Shown: positions 26,369 through 34,551 of the stretch, in pieces
Position numbering within the stretch: position 1 is the stretch's first letter
Layout: each line of letters begins with the position of its first letter
Assembly: GCA_003225055.1 (NCBI GenBank)
Contig: QIAU01000128.1
Location: 38,742 to 102,741 of the forward strand
Length of the DNA: 64,000 bases
Reading direction: 5' to 3'
DNA from: Acidobacteriota bacterium
GTDB lineage: Bacteria > Acidobacteriota > Terriglobia > Terriglobales > Acidobacteriaceae
Translations under genes and position numbers: made by a program
The notes under the pieces: generated by a model
What the model was told of the DNA's origin: nothing
Databases searched by the model: none
Seen by the model: only the letters and a program-made list of their open reading frames with translations

Positions 26369-26405
26369 CTAAGTCGGAGGTGGAGCTCAGAGACCCGCTC
26401 CCACG

Positions 26406-27113
26406 CTAAACGTCGAAGACGCGATACGCTGCGGGGGACTGTTGTTGCTGGAGCAGAGTGATTGCCACGTTGTGAACAGGAATTCCGGCAGTCGTCTTTC
26501 CACAAAGCGATCCATGGTGCGCGTGTCCGTGCAAAATCATGTCGGCGCCGTGTCGGTCGACCACTTCGGCCAGGCGCGAAGTACCCATGTAAGGATAAAT
26601 TTCCGGCGCTTCGCCATTCACGGTCGCAGCAATCGGAGAATAGTGCAGCACTACCACCCGTTTCGGCGTGCGCAGTTGCGCTAGTGCGCGTTCTAATTTC
26701 ATCGCCTCATCCAGGGAGGCGCGAACAAAAGTCTTGATTTCCCGTTCTCCAAAGGCAGTTAACACTCCACGCCCAAAGCCTCCCACAAATCCTTTGGTTC
26801 CGGCGAAACCTACGCCGTCACGCTCATAGCCGGTGCCGTCGAGCACTTTGATTCCTTCTTCGCTCATCATGCGGCTCAGTTCGGCTTCCTTGTCGCTTTC
26901 GTAGTCATGATTGCCAAGGACGGCCACGACCGGCACGCGGAGGCGGACCAACACGTTCACCAAAGGCTCCATCTCCTCCGGCTTTCCGTAGTTCGTGAGG
27001 TCGCCGGCAACGACCAGTACATCGGCTTGATCCCGCACGGGCGCGAGTTGCTCCTTGAGCGTATTGGCGCGCTGCGGCGAAAAATGGAGGTCGGCGGTAG
27101 CTGCGATTCTCAT
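26406..27113 (-). CDS. Calcineurin-type metallophosphoesterase
   Basis: The 235-residue protein shows all the metal-binding motifs in order: ATADLHFSP at residue 4, VVAGDLTNYG near 40, VLGNHDYESD near 67, LHYSPIA near 155 and ILHGHAHHG near 195. These bind two metals and hydrolyse phosphomonoester or diester bonds. It is cytoplasmic with no signal peptide. It follows the nucleotidyltransferase-fold gene by 9 bp, so the two form an operon. The natural substrate is unknown. Confidence 0.9.
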   Translation of the reverse strand: MRIAATADLHFSPQRANTLKEQLAPVRDQADVLVVAGDLTNYGKPEEMEPLVNVLVRLRVPVVAVLGNHDYESDKEAELSRMMSEEGIKVLDGTGYERDGVGFAGTKGFVGGFGRGVLTAFGEREIKTFVRASLDEAMKLERALAQLRTPKRVVVLHYSPIAATVNGEAPEIYPYMGTSRLAEVVDRHGADMILHGHAHHGSLCGKTTAGIPVHNVAITLLQQQQSPAAYRVFDV

Positions 27114-27122
27114 ATCTTCCGT

Positions 27123-27950
27123 TTACAATCTGGATCGTCGCAGTCGGGCGTCCAGTCCACTTTGGGCGTACGCCGCGCGCGATACTCCAGCCAGCAGGTC
27201 GGGCAAGCCCCACTCGTTGACATCAATGGCAAACATCTTGTCGTCAATCAGGCTGCCGCGAAAGCGGGCTGACGGCTTCGGCTGCTTAATTTCCTTCCTG
27301 AGCCGGGCGATGAGTTCGTGCCAGACCCGATCGGGCACATAGTGCGTCTGGGCCGGATAGACGTAGCGGAACAGCACCAGGGCATACAACAACATCTCCC
27401 AATGCTCGCCGACCAATGCAAAGATGCGCTCCCAATCCAGTTCTCCCTGGGTGCCATAAACTACGTGCACAATGTCGGCGCCATCGAAGCGTTCGCGCCG
27501 CGTGACAAATACCTTCGATGCCACCAGTTCCTCGGGAGCCAGCACCCGGGTTTCTACGCCGACGACCACGGCAGGACGGGCCCGGGCGACCCAAGAGTCG
27601 GTTACGGTAATAGCGGCGTTGCTCATGCCGGTAATCATGTCCACGAAAAAATCGTCACGATGGGCCTTGGCCAGCCAGACCGGATCCAAGATCTCGCAGT
27701 GGTAACCCTGCTTGCGCAGCAGGCGGAGCGCAACCGAAACGGTCTCGGACGTGAGAAAGAGGTCCAGGTCTTTGGTGGTCCGCCATATTCCCGTGTGCTG
27801 CTGCAGCGCGAAGGCGCCGGAGACCGCGTAGGGAATTTGATGCTGATTGAATAAGAGCAGAACTTCGCGATAGAGAGCCGCCTGCGATTTTGTGAATTCC
27901 GGTTCCAAGGAGGAAGTTACCGGCAGCGGCATGTCAGGTTGACCCGACAT
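27123..27950 (-). CDS. Nucleotidyltransferase-fold protein
   Basis: The 275-residue protein contains the minimal nucleotidyltransferase motif in IPYAVSGAFALQQHTGIWRT followed by KDLDLFL near residue 62, with a further acidic residue in DDFFVDMITG. This resembles the AbiEii/DUF6036 group. The C-terminal half is helical (WEMLLYALVLFRYVYPAQTH). It may transfer a nucleotide to a protein, RNA or small molecule, but no antitoxin-like partner is adjacent. It is co-transcribed with the metallophosphoesterase. Confidence 0.75.
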   Translation of the reverse strand: MSGQPDMPLPVTSSLEPEFTKSQAALYREVLLLFNQHQIPYAVSGAFALQQHTGIWRTTKDLDLFLTSETVSVALRLLRKQGYHCEILDPVWLAKAHRDDFFVDMITGMSNAAITVTDSWVARARPAVVVGVETRVLAPEELVASKVFVTRRERFDGADIVHVVYGTQGELDWERIFALVGEHWEMLLYALVLFRYVYPAQTHYVPDRVWHELIARLRKEIKQPKPSARFRGSLIDDKMFAIDVNEWGLPDLLAGVSRAAYAQSGLDARLRRSRL

Positions 27951-28369
27951 GAGGCACTTGGATGTGCGGCTTCTGTGCTGCGGTTGCCGTTTACGGCATC
28001 GGTAAGTACCGATTGGAGCAGCAGTTGCGGAATATTCAGGCTCTAAGCTCTGGGCGCCTAGGCGCCCAGGAAAAGGCGCTTGCTCTCGGCCCCAGGGGGC
28101 CTCCAGAATCGGGGAGCTAAAGTCCCACCCCCGAGAGCCTGAAGCCTAAAGCCCAGCTTCGCGCACAACTAGACACTTCGAATGCGCATCCTTAAGCACG
28201 CGCTAATTATGGGCGAGAAGGGGCCGATTTCAACTGCCGTCGAAACGTCAGCGGATGCGAGTAGCGTAATTGCCGTTGCCCGGTCCGCTTCTAAAACACG
28301 AGCTTCGCCTGACACGACAGGGCTGAACCAACCAGACTGGAGATCTTGAAAGAGGCAAAACCATTTCTC
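27951..28369. other. Intergenic region holding a foldback element
   Basis: The divergent space between the nucleotidyltransferase and phosphatase genes contains the structured palindromic element at 28035-28143. The rest shows no coding sequence. Both flanking promoters must lie here. Confidence 0.5.
28035..28143. repeat. Multi-hairpin foldback element
   Basis: The outer arms TTCAGGCTCT (28035-28044) and AGAGCCTGAA (28134-28143) are perfect inverted repeats. Inside lie the 20-bp palindrome CTGGGCGCCTAGGCGCCCAG (28050-28069) and the hairpin GGCCCC/GGGGCC (28088-28101). An alternative stem pairs GCTCTCGG (28082-28089) with CCGAGAGC (28131-28138) and competes with the outer arms. It could be a REP/MITE-like element or a structured RNA. 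Confidence 0.8.
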
Positions 28370-28930
28370 ATGGATCAAATTGACCGCCTGCTAGTAGAAG
28401 AAACGCAAGGAATCCTGGACATCAATTGGGTAACCGAGAGAATCGCAGTCGGTGGCTGGGTCGAAACCGACGAGAAGATGCGGGCCGCCGCCAAATGCGG
28501 AATCACCCATATCATCGACATGACTTGGGAGTGCGACGACACAGCTTTGGCGAAGCCGTACGGGATCGAGGTGCTAGTCAACGCGGTGGATGACGACTTC
28601 AAGCCCAAGCCGCCAGAGATTCTCGAAAAAGGAGTTGAGTTTGCTCTCTCGGCGCTCGCAAAGCCGGATTCAAAACTCCTGATCCATTGCGTGGCCGGGC
28701 GCCATCGCGGACCCATGATGGCCCTCGCAGTCTTCTGCAAGTTAGGCTGGGCCATGGAAGATGCCATGCGCCGGTTGTCAGAGCGCCGGCCGGTCGTGGA
28801 CTGGGCCCCTGTCTATGTCGCAAGCGTAAGAGACTTCCTGGACAACGGACGTACTTCAAAAGGCGAAAGCGTAGAACTCTCGCGGTCAGCGGCAGGGCCT
28901 TTACCTTACGGTCCAGATAAAATGCCCTAG
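28370..28930 (+). CDS. Dual-specificity / tyrosine-type protein phosphatase
   Basis: The 186-residue protein starts at the ATG at 28370; a TTG at 28346 would add eight residues. The active-site loop LIHCVAGRHRGPMMA near residue 107 is a CX5R signature with the nucleophilic cysteine and the phosphate-binding arginine. GITHIIDMTWECDD near 45 corresponds to the general-acid side of DSP enzymes. It is cytoplasmic and probably removes phosphate from proteins or small phosphorylated molecules. It directly precedes the second glycan cluster (28 bp gap), so it may be co-transcribed with it. Confidence 0.82.
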   Translation: MDQIDRLLVEETQGILDINWVTERIAVGGWVETDEKMRAAAKCGITHIIDMTWECDDTALAKPYGIEVLVNAVDDDFKPKPPEILEKGVEFALSALAKPDSKLLIHCVAGRHRGPMMALAVFCKLGWAMEDAMRRLSERRPVVDWAPVYVASVRDFLDNGRTSKGESVELSRSAAGPLPYGPDKMP

Positions 28931-28958
28931 GGAAAACCGGCAATCGTAGACATCAGCT

Positions 28959-29756
28959 ATGCAAGCCACTGCGGACAGTTCGCAATTCGCCTTTAGTTCT
29001 TCGACCCAAGCCGGAGAATTGAGCCAGCGCATCACCGAACTCGGGGAGTGGTTTCACAACCTCGACCTGCACGGCGTTAAGACGGCTCCGAATCATTTTC
29101 TGGGCGATTTCCCCAACGTGAAATGGCAGAGGATCAGCCCGGAAATTCCGGCGCGGCTGGACGGTGCTACCGTCCTCGACATCGGGTGCAACGGCGGTTT
29201 CTACTCCATCGAGATGAAGCGGCGAGGCGCGCAGCGGGTGCTCGGCATTGACGTAGAGGACCGCTACCTGAACCAGGCGCGCTTTGCGGCCGCCACTCTC
29301 GGGCTGGAGATCGAATTTGAAAAACGATCCGTCTACACGGTTGACGAGATCCCCGGCCAGTTTGATTTCGTGTTCTTCATGGGCGTCTTTTACCACCTGC
29401 GCTATCCCCTGTTTGCGCTTGACCGCGTGATCAAAAAGGTTGGTGGCAAGCTGCTGTTTCAAACCATGATTCGAGGATCGGAAAAGGTGCGCCCGTGGGC
29501 AGACAACTATCCGTTTTGGACCAAAGAGATCTTTCACGATCCTGATTTTCCAGCGATGTACTTCATCGAGAAGAAATATTCCGACGACCCGACCAACTGG
29601 TGGATCCCCAACTGTGCAGCGGTGGAAGGCATGCTGCGCAGTTGCGGACTGAAGATGGTTGCGCATCCGGAAAGCGAAACCTGGATTTGCGTTCCTGGCG
29701 AGGTCAAGAGGAACGGCCAATACATCCATGAGCTGGAGTGGAACGGCCTGCTGTAA
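28959..29756 (+). CDS. SAM-dependent methyltransferase (CmoB-like fold, TIGR04290 type)
   Basis: The 265-residue protein contains class I methyltransferase motifs: motif I as VLDIGCNGGFYSIEMKRRGA near residue 71, motif II acidic residue in VLGIDVEDRY, and FDFVFFMGVFYHLRYPLFAL near 130. The N-terminal WFHNLDLHGVKTAPNHFLGD resembles CmoB-type proteins. From memory, a TIGRFAM model (TIGR04290) describes methyltransferases of this kind in oligosaccharide-like clusters; I could not check it. It likely methylates a sugar or an intermediate of the cluster that follows. GH, epimerase and glycosyltransferase genes lie immediately downstream. Confidence 0.82.
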   Translation: MQATADSSQFAFSSSTQAGELSQRITELGEWFHNLDLHGVKTAPNHFLGDFPNVKWQRISPEIPARLDGATVLDIGCNGGFYSIEMKRRGAQRVLGIDVEDRYLNQARFAAATLGLEIEFEKRSVYTVDEIPGQFDFVFFMGVFYHLRYPLFALDRVIKKVGGKLLFQTMIRGSEKVRPWADNYPFWTKEIFHDPDFPAMYFIEKKYSDDPTNWWIPNCAAVEGMLRSCGLKMVAHPESETWICVPGEVKRNGQYIHELEWNGLL

Positions 29757-29777
29757 TCCCTGCGATGGAGAAACTGA

Positions 29778-30749
29778 ATGGTTGAAGCGGTAATGTTGTG
29801 GAATGAACCCAACAACCTTTCCCACTGGGATTTTCAGGTTGATCCGGACTGGAAAAAGTTTGCGGAAATGGCGCTAGCCGCAGCTCACGCCGTTCGACAA
29901 CGGAATCCGGAGGTGAAAATCGCGCTGGGCGGGATTTCTCCCATCGACCCCAATTTCATCCGGCTGCTGGGAGGCTATGGCGTTCTGGATGCCGTCGACG
30001 TGGTCGCTGTCCACGGGTTTCCGCTCGATTGGAACCATTGGAGCATCCACGATTGGCCCAAGAAGATCGACGAAATTCGCGCGGTTACCAGCAAGCCAGT
30101 CTGGGTCTCCGAGGCGGGCGCGTCCTCGTTCGGAGCCGAAGAAGTGCAGCTGTTCGGGATGCAGAAGACCGCCGAGTTGCTCCTGCCCTGTGTGGAGCGC
30201 GTGCACTGGTACAGCCTCTTCGACCTGCCTGCGACGTGGACTGCGACTACCCGCCACAAAGAGGCTGAGGGGAGTGCCTACTATCGTCATTACTACATGG
30301 GACTGGTACGCGAAGACGGTACGCCCAAGCTGGCTAGCGCATGCTTTCCGCAGGGACTGGGAATCTGCCAGTGGTTCCACTACCAAGATCCGCGTCTCAA
30401 GGCGGGTGTCGAGTGGCTGCGGAAGCTGAAAGTTAAGTACGTGCGAACCGGTCTGAGCTGGGCAGACTCTTTCCGACCCAACGCGCAGCAATGGTTTGAT
30501 CGTCAGATGGAAGCGCTCGATGAGTTTGAGACCACTCTAACCCTGTGCTTCACGCCTGAGCACCTCGGCCAGACCGCCCATTACACAAGTCCTCCCAGAT
30601 GCGCTCTGGACTTCGCTGATTTTGTGTCCTGGGCTGTCCAGCGATACGCGTCGGCGAGGTCGGAGTGGAGCCTGGTGAATCGAGCGTCTCTGGCGGGGGC
30701 AGCTTTCGCGGGCAGACGAGAGACAAGTGACGCGGGCTCAAGTGATTAA
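29778..30749 (+). CDS. Clan-A glycosidase (GH39-like), apparently permuted barrel
   Basis: The 323-residue protein begins almost at once with VMLWNEPNNLSHWDF, the strand-4 acid/base Asn-Glu-Pro motif of GH39-type enzymes. The nucleophile candidate lies in PVWVSEAGASSFG near residue 115. After residue 195 comes a segment beginning WLRKLKVKYVRTGLSWADSF and LTLCFTPEHLGQTAHYTSPP, which looks like strands 1-3 that normally stand before the NEP motif. No signal peptide is present, so it acts in the cytoplasm, perhaps trimming or transferring sugars in the cluster. GGAG stands eight bases before the ATG. Confidence 0.75.
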   Translation: MVEAVMLWNEPNNLSHWDFQVDPDWKKFAEMALAAAHAVRQRNPEVKIALGGISPIDPNFIRLLGGYGVLDAVDVVAVHGFPLDWNHWSIHDWPKKIDEIRAVTSKPVWVSEAGASSFGAEEVQLFGMQKTAELLLPCVERVHWYSLFDLPATWTATTRHKEAEGSAYYRHYYMGLVREDGTPKLASACFPQGLGICQWFHYQDPRLKAGVEWLRKLKVKYVRTGLSWADSFRPNAQQWFDRQMEALDEFETTLTLCFTPEHLGQTAHYTSPPRCALDFADFVSWAVQRYASARSEWSLVNRASLAGAAFAGRRETSDAGSSD

Positions 30750-30994
30750 CAGAAATCATGTAACCATTCCGATAACCACCAGGTTGGGGCGGCATCAGCC
30801 TCCGGCACTCGACCAAACAACCGCCAGGGCTCAGGCATCTTACCCCCGCTTGGCTCTCATCCAAGAGCCGTCGAAATAATTGAAGCCATTCACTTTCCGG
30901 GTTTTTACTCAGAGTTATTGAAACCTTTGGCAACTGAGATTTCGGTTTTTCATCACGGGCGCGGTTGAGATTAGGAGAAAGGAGCCAACGAGAG
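30750..30994. promoter_or_regulatory. Gap inside glycan cluster, possible internal promoter
   Basis: This 245-bp gap is by far the largest inside the cluster, whose other genes are within 25 bp or overlap. It contains a small hairpin (GGCTCT/AGAGCC near 30851-30868) and an AGGAGAAAGGAG ribosome-binding region before the epimerase. A promoter for the downstream genes is likely but not identified. Confidence 0.4.
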
Positions 30995-32116
30995 GTGGGG
31001 AGAAACAAAATCCTGATCACGGGCGGGGCGGGTTTTGTGGGCTCGCATACCGCCGATGCGCTGGTCGGCCAAGGTCACCAGGTTCGGGTTTACGACAATT
31101 TGCGGGAGCAGGTTCATCCGGCGGGAATGCCGGCTTATCTGTCGACCGAAGTCGAGTTCATCCAGGGCGACATGCGCGATCTCGGGAAGTTGAGCGAAGC
31201 GGTTCAGGATGTTGACGTCATCTATCACCTGGCGGCGGCGGTCGGAGTCGGCCAATCCATGTACCAGATCGCCGACTATACCGCGGCGAATACTCTCGGA
31301 ACCGCCAACCTGCTGCAAGCCATTCTGAACACGAATTCCCATCCGGAAAAGCTGATCGTCGCGTCTTCCATGTCCATTTACGGGGAAGGCGAATACTCCT
31401 GCAGCGAATGCGGCGAAGTGGCGCCGGCCAGGCGTTCGGCGCAGCAGGTGCAACAGAAAAAGTGGGAACCGGTTTGTCCTTATTGCTCGCGCGCAGTGCG
31501 GCCGGTGGCAACCCGCGAAACCAAACCGCTGAACTGCAGTTCCATCTATGCCCTGTCCAAGAAAGACCAGGAAGAAATGGTGCTGTTGTTTGGGCGAACT
31601 TATCAGATCCCAGCCGTGGCGTTGCGCTACTTCAACATCTATGGCACTCGCCAGGCCCTCTCGAATCCTTACACCGGGGTGGTCGCGATCTTCGCTTCCC
31701 GCCTGATGAATCGGAAACCGCCTCTGGTTTTCGAGGACGGTCTGCAGTTGCGGGATTTCGTCAATGTGCGCGATATCGTCCAGGCCAACCTGCTGGCCAT
31801 CGAGAGCGCCGATGCCGACGGCATTCCGCTCAACATAGGGTCTGGGCAGCCCATTTCGATTCGCGAAATCGCGGCCGAGCTCGCGCAGATGCTCGGGGCA
31901 GACGTGTCCTGCCAAATCACGGGCAAATACCGTGCCGGCGATATCCGGCATTGTTTTGCCGACATTTCTCGAGCGACTCGCGTTCTCGGTTACCGCCCGC
32001 AAGTCGATTTCCGAGACGGCCTCGCAGAACTCGTCTCGTGGCTGGGTTCGCAACAAGCGGAGGACCGCGTCGATGATGCCATCGAGCGGCTGGAGGTTCT
32101 CGGATTGGTGGCGTAG
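30995..32116 (+). CDS. NAD-dependent sugar epimerase/dehydratase with Cys-rich insertion
   Basis: The 373-residue protein is an extended SDR. The Rossmann motif ILITGGAGFVGSHTADAL is at the N-terminus, and the catalytic tyrosine and lysine are in SSIYALSKKDQEE near residue 190. An unusual insertion between them carries two Cys pairs (CSECGE and CPYCSR), forming a probable zinc ribbon. I chose the GTG at 30995 behind AGGAGAAAGGAG; a TTG at 30965 would add ten residues. It should epimerise or dehydrate a nucleotide sugar supplied to the cluster's glycosyltransferases. Confidence 0.88.
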   Translation: MGRNKILITGGAGFVGSHTADALVGQGHQVRVYDNLREQVHPAGMPAYLSTEVEFIQGDMRDLGKLSEAVQDVDVIYHLAAAVGVGQSMYQIADYTAANTLGTANLLQAILNTNSHPEKLIVASSMSIYGEGEYSCSECGEVAPARRSAQQVQQKKWEPVCPYCSRAVRPVATRETKPLNCSSIYALSKKDQEEMVLLFGRTYQIPAVALRYFNIYGTRQALSNPYTGVVAIFASRLMNRKPPLVFEDGLQLRDFVNVRDIVQANLLAIESADADGIPLNIGSGQPISIREIAAELAQMLGADVSCQITGKYRAGDIRHCFADISRATRVLGYRPQVDFRDGLAELVSWLGSQQAEDRVDDAIERLEVLGLVA

Positions 32117-32137
32117 GTCACAAGGAGCACTTGGTGC

Positions 32138-33268
32138 ATGAAGGGGAAGGGAAGTGCGATGAATGAGAAGGTATTACCGTTTCGTTCTGTCCTTATTTTT
32201 GGAGGAGCTGGGTTCATTGGGTCGAATTGGGCTCACCGTCTGCTCAAGAGCACCGACGCCAGGGTGCACATCTTCGACAATCTCTCCCGCCGGGGTGTAG
32301 TCCACAATTTGCGTTGGCTGCAAGAGCACTTCGCAGGCTCCGATCGCCTGCAAGTGACGATTGGGGACATTCGCGATGGCGCGCTCGTCGAACGGGCTGT
32401 GCAGAAGGCCACCGAGATCTACCACTTTGCCGCGCAGGTGGCGGTTACCAGCTCCGTGAATGACCCGAGATCCGACTTCGAAGTCAATGTGGGAGGCACG
32501 TTCAACATTCTCGAAGCGGCCCGGAATAGCAGCCGCCGTCCCTGTGTGCTCTTCACGTCTACGAACAAGGTCTACGGGAATATGGCCTCCGAGGCCATCG
32601 TCTCCAGCCGTAGCCGGTATAGCTACGTGGGAGGCGATGGCGTGTCGGAAGCTCAGCCCCTAGATTTTCACTCACCATATGGTTGTTCCAAGGGAGCCGC
32701 CGATCAGTACGTGCACGACTACGCACGCGTGTTTGATTTGCCGACGGTGGTGTTTCGGATGTCCTGCATTGCCGGCCCACGCCAATTCGGCAACGAAGAC
32801 CAGGGCTGGGTAGCTCATTTCCTGTATTCGGCACTCGAGGAGCAGCCGGTCACGATTTATGGAGATGGCCGGCAAGTGCGCGATGTGCTCGCGGTGGAAG
32901 ACCTCATGAGGGCGTTTGAGGCCGTACGCGAGAGTCGGGAGAGGACAGCGGGCCAGGTCTACAACGTTGGCGGGGGCTTGGCCAATGCTGTGTCCCTCCT
33001 GGAAATAATCGAGCAGATCGAGCAGCTCACGGGACGCCGGCTGCAGTACCAATTCGAGCGGGTTCGGCCCGGCGATCAACCCGTCTACGTAACCGATGTC
33101 AGCAAGTTGCGGCGACACACAGGGTGGGCGCCGCAAATGAAAGTGGAGCAGATTCTGGGCAACATCTCGGATTGGTGGAGGCAGAACCGCGAACTGTTCC
33201 GGCCCGCTGAGGTCTCTACGCGGTTATCCATTCGCGAGTTGGCTCAGGTGCCGGGGGCCGCCTCATGA
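32138..33268 (+). CDS. NAD-dependent epimerase, CDP-paratose 2-epimerase-like
   Basis: The 376-residue protein has the motif VLIFGGAGFIGSNWAHRLLK and catalytic residues in SPYGCSKGAADQYV near residue 185. The pattern FTSTNKVYGNMASEAIV and FRMSCIAGPRQFGNEDQGWV resembles CDP-tyvelose/paratose 2-epimerases. It interconverts nucleotide sugars at C2 or C4. AAGGAG lies 12 bases before the ATG at 32138; the ATG at 32159, seven codons later, has GGGGAAGGGA upstream and is also plausible. The stop overlaps the radical SAM gene by 4 bp. Confidence 0.87.
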   Translation: MKGKGSAMNEKVLPFRSVLIFGGAGFIGSNWAHRLLKSTDARVHIFDNLSRRGVVHNLRWLQEHFAGSDRLQVTIGDIRDGALVERAVQKATEIYHFAAQVAVTSSVNDPRSDFEVNVGGTFNILEAARNSSRRPCVLFTSTNKVYGNMASEAIVSSRSRYSYVGGDGVSEAQPLDFHSPYGCSKGAADQYVHDYARVFDLPTVVFRMSCIAGPRQFGNEDQGWVAHFLYSALEEQPVTIYGDGRQVRDVLAVEDLMRAFEAVRESRERTAGQVYNVGGGLANAVSLLEIIEQIEQLTGRRLQYQFERVRPGDQPVYVTDVSKLRRHTGWAPQMKVEQILGNISDWWRQNRELFRPAEVSTRLSIRELAQVPGAAS

Positions 33269-34551
33269 AATTTGCGTTGGTGAATCCGGCATGGGAGTTC
33301 AGCGGCTCGATTTATTTCGGCTGCCAGGAACCGCATTATCCGCTCGAACTGCTTTTCGGTTTCGACCGGATTCGGGAAGCAGGTCACGAGGCTTTACTGA
33401 TCGATGCGCAACTCGAACAACTCAGCATCGCCGATGTAAAACGCAGGCTGTACGTATTCCAACCAGATTTTCTGGTGATGCCGACTGCGCCTTCCTACTT
33501 GTTCTGGCGCTGCCCTCCGCCTGAGCTGCGAATTCCGAAGCAATGGTTTTCCGGGCTGGAGAGCCGGGCCGTTAAAGTCGCGATCGGCCCACATGCGTCT
33601 GCCACGCCCGGTCCAACCTTGCGCAAGTTGGGGTGCGATGTAGTTTTCCGAGGCGAGCCCGATCAGGTGCTCCCTCTACTGGCTTCTCAGTCCTGGTCCG
33701 AGATCGCCGGTTGTTGTTGGAAAGACGAAAACGGAGAGCATTTCAGTTCAACTCTCGCCGTGACTGACATGCGAAGACTCGGCGCCCTCAAATTTGACAA
33801 CTACGACGTGGAGGCGCACAAGCACCGCCATCACGTCTTCTCAGGTTCAGGACACGGAGCAGAACTGGAGTTTGCGCGCGGCTGCCCTTGGGCGTGCGCC
33901 TTCTGCAATAAGACACTGTTTCGAAACCAATTTCGTGAGCGCGATCAAGATCAGGTTCTTGCCGAGGTGGATCGTCTGGTGGCGCGGGGTGTGGACTACA
34001 TCTACTGGATCGATGAAATTTTCGGGGTGGGGAAGAAGGTGCGCCGGTTGCTGGAAGAACTTGCCCAACGCCCGGTCAGCATGGGCTTGCAGACCCGCAT
34101 CGACCTCTGGAATGAAGAGACGCTCGACCTGCTTGGAACGGCGGGTTGCATCTCGATGGAGTGCGGGATCGAATCCATCACCGAGACCGGCCGCGACGAA
34201 CTGAATAAAGGCTGCAGGCTTTCGACGGATCGGCTGACCGATCTCTTGATTTACGCACGCCAGCGCATTCCATGGGTGCAGGCAAACCTGATTCTCACCG
34301 AGCACGACGACCGCAATGACATTCGTTCCTGGCAAGATCGGCTCAAAGCCGCTGGCGTCTGGGTGAGCGAACCGGTGCCCATGTTTCCCTACCCGGGCAC
34401 GCCGATGTACCAGGAAATTTTCGGGCCCATTGACGATCAGGCGTGGGAGCGCGCTCATCACTACTACACGTCTACCTTCCGCGAAAAAGGCTACAGCGAC
34501 ATCCAGGCGCAGGCTCCCGCCGCCATCGAGGATCTGGAATGCACATACTGA
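33265..34551 (+). CDS. B12-binding radical SAM enzyme
   Basis: The 428-residue protein has an N-terminal cobalamin-binding-type domain (residues 1-150, with AGHEALLIDAQLEQL and VAIGPHASATPGP). A radical SAM barrel follows, whose cluster motif is in FARGCPWACAFCNKTLF (CX3CX2C). ECGIESITETGRDELNKGC is the typical SAM-contacting region. Such enzymes carry out difficult methylations or rearrangements. From memory, B12/rSAM proteins occur beside epimerases and the TIGR04290 methyltransferase in a conserved rhizobial oligosaccharide-like cluster. It may methylate an unactivated sugar carbon. It overlaps both neighbours (4 and 13 bp). Confidence 0.88.
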   Translation: MKFALVNPAWEFSGSIYFGCQEPHYPLELLFGFDRIREAGHEALLIDAQLEQLSIADVKRRLYVFQPDFLVMPTAPSYLFWRCPPPELRIPKQWFSGLESRAVKVAIGPHASATPGPTLRKLGCDVVFRGEPDQVLPLLASQSWSEIAGCCWKDENGEHFSSTLAVTDMRRLGALKFDNYDVEAHKHRHHVFSGSGHGAELEFARGCPWACAFCNKTLFRNQFRERDQDQVLAEVDRLVARGVDYIYWIDEIFGVGKKVRRLLEELAQRPVSMGLQTRIDLWNEETLDLLGTAGCISMECGIESITETGRDELNKGCRLSTDRLTDLLIYARQRIPWVQANLILTEHDDRNDIRSWQDRLKAAGVWVSEPVPMFPYPGTPMYQEIFGPIDDQAWERAHHYYTSTFREKGYSDIQAQAPAAIEDLECTY

